Source of the DNA: Sphingorhabdus sp. | Lineage (GTDB): Bacteria > Pseudomonadota > Alphaproteobacteria > Sphingomonadales > Sphingomonadaceae | Reading direction: 5' to 3' | Assembly (NCBI RefSeq): GCF_029865925.1 | Contig: NZ_JARXAI010000034.1 | Span: 1 to 32,142 of the forward strand | Length of the DNA stretch: 32,142 nucleotides | Shown here: one piece after another, positions 28,784-32,142 of the stretch | Layout: the number at the start of each line of letters is the position of its first letter | Numbering within the stretch: position 1 is the first letter of the stretch | Notes under the pieces: generated by a model | What the model was told of the DNA's origin: nothing | The model's input: only the letters and a program-made list of their open reading frames with translations | Databases searched by the model: none | Made by a program: the position numbers and the translations under genes

Positions 28784-30001
28784 CTATGACAGTTTCTCAA
28801 ACGTAAGTCCGGCATGCGCTTTGAGCCGATCGATTAGCCTGTCGCCCAAAATCGTCGCTGGTGTCCAAAAGCCCCCTGCGACCGTGTCAGGAACATCTTT
28901 GGCAAGGCATGCCGAAGCCTGCGACAGCATCTTGGCGGTTGATCCATAGCCCGGGTCGCGGTCCCCCGTAACGCGGCACCGGATGTTTTCGCCCTGTGCA
29001 GTTGACCCAAGGAAAACGATGTCAAACCCGCCTTCTAACTGTGCCTTTTCGGTAGGTCCTTCGCCAGGCTTTGGAAGAACAAAACTCTCGAGCAACCAAC
29101 GGATTGGCGGCACTGCCAGACCAATCATAAGCGCATTCACGCCCCAACTCGTCGCTCGAGCCATCCGCTTACCCTTCGCGCCCTGACCCGTTGCCACAGC
29201 TTCCTCATAGGTGAATTCGGCACCATAGCTATTGTGACTCAGAGCGTTCGACCGATGCACTATGCGTGTGTTGATACCCGCCATGACGAAGGGGGCAATC
29301 CAGCCACCATAGACATTGTCATAGGCAATCTTCACATCGGGCTGCTGAACAAAAAAGCTATGGTCGGGTGGGCACAGACTATAAGGGTCTTTAAGCTCAA
29401 GGCGCAAATCGGCATCGCTTACTGCTTCTTTGACCATGTTAATCATGCTCGCGATCGTGCCGCCTGACGCCCCACCCTTCATATTTGCGACCCGCATAGT
29501 GATGCGGTCACATGTTTGGCCGAATTGTTCCAACGCATTGCGTTGCAGAAAATGGACGCCCAGATCGGACGGGATAGAGTCAAAGCCACAACAATGCAAA
29601 ATTCTTGCGCCGCTTTTTACCGCATCGGCCTCGTGCCGTAATTGCATTTTGCGGATCCACTGGGGCTCCCCAGTCAGATCGCAGTAGTCGGTGCCCGTGG
29701 TGGCGCAGACCCGCACCAGCAATTCGCCATAAAGCGCGTATGGACCGACGGTTGACATGACAACCTTGGTCTGTGCGCACATTTGCCGCAATGAGCCTTC
29801 ATCCACAGAGTCCGCAACGATCATTTCTATCCCCGATAATCCTATCGTATCGCTGACCTGTTGAAGCTTCGTGCGCGAACGCCCGGCGATCGCCCAAACA
29901 ATGGATCCATCCGCGAATTGCGTATGCATATAGCGCGTGATGATCTGGCCAACGAAACTTGTAGCCCCATAGACAATGATGTCGAATTTCTTGTCAGCCA
30001 T
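28784..30001 (-). CDS. Saccharopine dehydrogenase-like oxidoreductase (trans-acting enoyl reductase type)
   Basis: A 405-residue protein with an N-terminal Rossmann fold: FDIIVYGATSFVGQIITRY, then AIAGRSRTKLQQV and VVMSTVGPYALYGELLV. It continues with YCDLTGEPQW and HCCGFDSIPSDLGV, which are typical of the saccharopine dehydrogenase-like family. That family includes mycobacterial trans-acting enoyl reductases acting on polyketide-type lipids. True saccharopine dehydrogenase activity is unlikely. It is probably a cytoplasmic NAD(P)H-dependent reductase on a lipid or acyl substrate. GGTAGGAAAAA precedes the ATG. It lies 283 bp downstream of the hydrolase-flavin reductase fusion on the same strand, with a gap large enough for its own promoter. 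Confidence 0.88.
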   Translation of the reverse strand: MADKKFDIIVYGATSFVGQIITRYMHTQFADGSIVWAIAGRSRTKLQQVSDTIGLSGIEMIVADSVDEGSLRQMCAQTKVVMSTVGPYALYGELLVRVCATTGTDYCDLTGEPQWIRKMQLRHEADAVKSGARILHCCGFDSIPSDLGVHFLQRNALEQFGQTCDRITMRVANMKGGASGGTIASMINMVKEAVSDADLRLELKDPYSLCPPDHSFFVQQPDVKIAYDNVYGGWIAPFVMAGINTRIVHRSNALSHNSYGAEFTYEEAVATGQGAKGKRMARATSWGVNALMIGLAVPPIRWLLESFVLPKPGEGPTEKAQLEGGFDIVFLGSTAQGENIRCRVTGDRDPGYGSTAKMLSQASACLAKDVPDTVAGGFWTPATILGDRLIDRLKAHAGLTFEKLS

Positions 30002-30102
30002 TTTTTCCTACCGCAGAAATGAATTTAGAATTGACGTCCATCATGGAAAATTTAACCGTGATGGCTGCGTAAACCGTTGAAGCATTAGTCTCATTATTGG
30101 AC

Positions 30103-30207
30103 ATGACGTTAGGCGGAGAGGACGCAGTGTTGCAAGCGCCGATGTTCGAGTGTCACTTGGAAGTTCGATGCCCTAAGTGTACCGGCGGCTTTCGTTTGGC
30201 GCCCTAG
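30103..30207 (+). CDS. Possible small cysteine-containing protein (34 aa)
   Basis: The 283-bp gap between two minus-strand genes holds a plus-strand frame from the ATG at 30103 to the TAG at 30205. Its C-terminal half contains FECHLEVRCPKCTGGFRLAP, with a CPKC knuckle and one extra Cys, suggestive of a zinc-ribbon fragment. GGAGAGG lies inside the frame before a GTG at 30127, an alternative start. No family is recognised. It may be a relic or chance. Confidence 0.22.
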   Translation: MTLGGEDAVLQAPMFECHLEVRCPKCTGGFRLAP

Positions 30208-30227
30208 AACCCCGCCCCTGCCAAACG
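30193..30227. repeat. 8-bp inverted repeat in the gap before the saccharopine-dehydrogenase-like gene
   Basis: CGTTTGGC at 30193-30200 is perfectly complementary to GCCAAACG at 30220-30227 across 19 bp. It lies in the leader/intergenic region between two minus-strand genes. No T-run follows on the minus strand, so it is not a standard terminator; an operator or an RNA stem are possible. The rest of the gap shows nothing clear. Confidence 0.35.
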
Positions 30228-30284
30228 GGTTACAATTAAAACTAAATAAGACAATCGCATCGTTCAAGTCAATGCGGCATTGGC

Positions 30285-31520
30285 TCAGGTAAAATGCAGG
30301 CGCCTATATTTGCCACGGAAGTACAATAACGGATCGCGGCGGGGTTCAAAACTCGCCTTTTCCACACGGCCAACCAAGATAAAATGATCGCCAGCCTCAT
30401 AGAGCGCGTGCCGTTTGCATTCGAAGATGCCCAGCGAGCTTGGCAATATGGGTGCGCCATATTCGCCCACTTCCCATCGCGTCCCTGAGAAGCGATCCTC
30501 ACTTTTGCCAGCAAACAGGTTGGATACGGGCTGCTGCCCGATTTGCAGGACATTGACGGCAAATGCGTCGACTGCGCGCAGCGTTTCGGCGCTGCCCGAA
30601 TTGTTGGCGATGCAGACCAGCAACAAAGGCGGATCAAGCGAGACGCTCGTGAAGCTATTGGCCGTCAAGCCCACAGGAAGTCCGTCAAGCGCATGCGCGG
30701 TAATGATGGTCACACCTGTGGCAAAACAGCCCATTGCATCGCGCAACGTTCGCGCGTCTGATCCTGAACGATATTCCGGAATGAAGCGCGGCTGTTTGCG
30801 TTCCAGAAAGTCAACGAGTAGGCCTTTGAAGGCTTCTGCGCGTTCGGCCACAATCAACAAGCCACCACCATCAACATCAATGGCTTCGGCATTTGGTAAA
30901 GTTTCCACAAAACTGGGCTGTGCTGTTTCGAGGTCAATACGTCCCAAGGCGCCACGAATGATCAGCGAGGGCAATGCGATATGCGATGCGGCTTCCATTA
31001 AAGCCGCGCCAATGTCATTGGCATCAAACGCGGAAAATATGGCATTGTCATAATCCGCTTGGTTCAAACCCTGCCCCAGCACTGCTGACATACGATCTGC
31101 CGACGCCCGCACCGCGCCTGGGGCATAGTCCGCAGGCGGATCCACCAAAATCAGCCCCGATGCCAGGGTCGCAGCCTCCTCCGCCAGCGCCATGGTCGCG
31201 ATCCACGCGCTGTGCGAAGCTGCGACGACCACAGGACGCGTGCGCATCTGACCGAGAACGGCGCGCAAATCTTCGACATAGGCATTGAAGTCATACCGGC
31301 CATCAGAGGGCCATTCGCTGCCGCCATGGCCGCGCAAATCGACGTTAATGACATAGCGTCCGGCCTGCTCAAAGGCAATGGCCACATCCTCCCACACTTT
31401 GCGCGTTTGGCCAAAGCCATGCAGGAGGACAATAGACGGGTCATCGGCAGAACCAATATCGTCGGCCTCAAGCCTGATGCCCGCAAAACCCCTAAATTCT
31501 CTCACATAACGTAGCGACAT
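30285..31520 (-). CDS. Fusion of an alpha/beta-hydrolase domain and a flavin reductase domain
   Basis: A 411-residue two-domain protein. Residues about 10-245 are an alpha/beta-hydrolase fold, with the oxyanion HGFGQT, VDLRGHGGSE and a nucleophile elbow ASHSAW with Ser104 (in place of the usual GxSxG). Where the family has the catalytic histidine (GAGHxxx...ERAEAF), this protein reads DGGGLLIVAERAEAF, placing Leu221 in the histidine position. The hydrolase may be inactive or changed. Residues about 255-408 are a flavin reductase/split-barrel FMN-binding domain (LRDAMGCFATGVTIIT, GLTANSFTSVSLDPPLLLV, FAVNVL, GDHFILVGRVE). That domain supplies reduced flavin to monooxygenases in related systems. 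The frame extends upstream to 31736; I chose the ATG at 31520, where domain similarity begins, though its ribosome-binding site is weak. It follows a thioesterase gene by 79 bp. Confidence 0.87.
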   Translation of the reverse strand: MSLRYVREFRGFAGIRLEADDIGSADDPSIVLLHGFGQTRKVWEDVAIAFEQAGRYVINVDLRGHGGSEWPSDGRYDFNAYVEDLRAVLGQMRTRPVVVAASHSAWIATMALAEEAATLASGLILVDPPADYAPGAVRASADRMSAVLGQGLNQADYDNAIFSAFDANDIGAALMEAASHIALPSLIIRGALGRIDLETAQPSFVETLPNAEAIDVDGGGLLIVAERAEAFKGLLVDFLERKQPRFIPEYRSGSDARTLRDAMGCFATGVTIITAHALDGLPVGLTANSFTSVSLDPPLLLVCIANNSGSAETLRAVDAFAVNVLQIGQQPVSNLFAGKSEDRFSGTRWEVGEYGAPILPSSLGIFECKRHALYEAGDHFILVGRVEKASFEPRRDPLLYFRGKYRRLHFT

Positions 31521-31599
31521 TCGCCCAAATTCCAATTTCTGTCTTAGGGTGTCATTTTCCCGATCACCCGTGGACGTCAACCGCCCATCGCGCAATATT

Positions 31600-32034
31600 T
31601 TATGCGCGATCGGTGGAAATGACTGCCATCGTAATACGCGAAATGCAGACGAGTTTGCCCGCCTCATCCACGATGCGAATTGACCAGATTTGCGTTGTCC
31701 GTCCAATCGATTCCGATGTCGCTGTGGCAAACACAAACCCGTCTTTTACGGGACGAATATGGTTGGCGTTGATTTCCATCCCAACGGTCGCAAATTTGCT
31801 TGGGTCGACCGTCATTGCGGCGGCCGTGGAGCCCACCGTTTCGGCCAAGACCACCGATGCGCCGCCATGCAACCGCCCATAAGGCTGCTTCGTGCGCTCA
31901 TTGACGGGCATGCGCGCCTTGATCCAATTGTCACCATAGCCAATAAATTCGATGCCGACAAAACCGGGCATGCAATTTGCGCCGCTTGCGCTGAGCGCCG
32001 CAAGATCAAGCTTTTCGTGAAACCATATAGACAT
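31600..32034 (-). CDS. PaaI-family hotdog-fold thioesterase
   Basis: A 144-residue hotdog protein with the PaaI/YdiI signature: YGRLHGGASVVLAETVGSTA contains the HGG loop and the catalytic acidic residue in the following helix. The C-terminal strands include HIRPVKDGFVFATAT and TQIWSIRIVDEAGKLVC. Relatives hydrolyse acyl-CoA thioesters such as phenylacetyl-type or dihydroxynaphthoyl-CoA; the substrate here cannot be told. GGAG sits seven bases before the ATG. It is on the same strand as its neighbours, with 48 bp to the upstream gene's stop and 79 bp to the fusion gene, suggesting one operon of acyl-CoA and flavin chemistry. Confidence 0.9.
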   Translation of the reverse strand: MSIWFHEKLDLAALSASGANCMPGFVGIEFIGYGDNWIKARMPVNERTKQPYGRLHGGASVVLAETVGSTAAAMTVDPSKFATVGMEINANHIRPVKDGFVFATATSESIGRTTQIWSIRIVDEAGKLVCISRITMAVISTDRA

Positions 32035-32082
32035 ATAATCTCCATGCGCGAAGCAACAGAAACTGTCTAGGGCAACTTGCCT

Positions 32083-32142
32083 TTATAAGCCGAGTGCGCG
32101 TTTGATTTCGGCCCAATCGACGAGCTTGAAATTCTGCGTTTC
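32083..32142 (-). CDS. C-terminal end of an unidentified protein (cut by window edge)
   Basis: The last 19 codons and stop of a minus-strand gene are visible, reading TQNFKLVDWAEIKRALGL at the C-terminus. The codon use is coding-like, and it lies 48 bp upstream of the thioesterase gene in the same direction. That is too little to name a family. Confidence 0.6.
   Translation of the reverse strand, partial: ETQNFKLVDWAEIKRALGL

Noticed and set aside
31521-31736. Upstream extension of the hydrolase-flavin reductase gene
   Set aside because: The 72 extra residues overlap the end of the thioesterase gene, are rich in Arg/Gln and show no domain similarity. The hydrolase fold begins just after the ATG at 31520.

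Overview
The window is about 32 kb of chromosomal DNA from an alphaproteobacterium, most likely an order Sphingomonadales member of moderate GC content. The pointers are the gene order ppdK-glyS-glyQ with an alpha2beta2 glycyl-tRNA synthetase, an alphaproteobacterial-style mreBCD-mrdA-rodA operon, a carotenoid desaturase, a long TonB-dependent receptor, and a paired-arm GTCA-CTGAAC-type intergenic repeat of a kind I associate with sphingomonads. The taxonomic call is inference from protein style; no rRNA is present.

Layout. 1-5751 (minus): pyruvate phosphate dikinase (last ~10 codons outside the window), then glyS and glyQ. 5907-8576 (plus): a small XRE regulator overlapping a six-helix membrane protein, a TraB/GumN protein, and a CPBP-type membrane protease whose start lies just after a strong terminator-like hairpin. 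8573-12602 (minus): a TonB-dependent receptor followed 19 nt later by a Tat-type exported S66 LD-carboxypeptidase. 12790-14139 (plus): a four-cysteine Rrf2 regulator and a TauE/SafE exporter. 14250-16685 (plus): rplY, pth and ychF. 16785-18617 (minus): mutL with endonuclease motifs. 18778-24297 (plus): the rod-shape/elongasome operon mreB, mreC, mreD, mrdA (PBP2), rodA, with 4-bp start/stop overlaps from mreC to rodA. 24385-24460: tRNA-Lys(CTT).

24461-28783 looks like an accessory, scarred stretch downstream of the tRNA. It holds an IS3-family element reduced to its two ends, a phytoene-desaturase-like gene (crtI) beginning right after that scar, a truncated nitroreductase relic, a possible second relic on the other strand, an M28 peptidase with a C-terminal membrane domain flanked by two copies of a short palindrome, and a decayed secreted-protein reading frame. 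No complete mobile element, CRISPR array or prophage was seen.

28784-32142 (minus): a saccharopine-dehydrogenase-like (trans-acting enoyl reductase type) protein, a fusion of an alpha/beta-hydrolase domain with a flavin reductase domain, a PaaI-type hotdog thioesterase, and the last 19 codons of an unidentified gene. The hydrolase half of the fusion appears to have lost its catalytic histidine.

No wholly new system is evident. The most distinctive items are the receptor/S66-peptidase pair, the hydrolase-flavin reductase fusion with a leucine in the catalytic-histidine position, and the remodelled region between the tRNA and the M28 gene.
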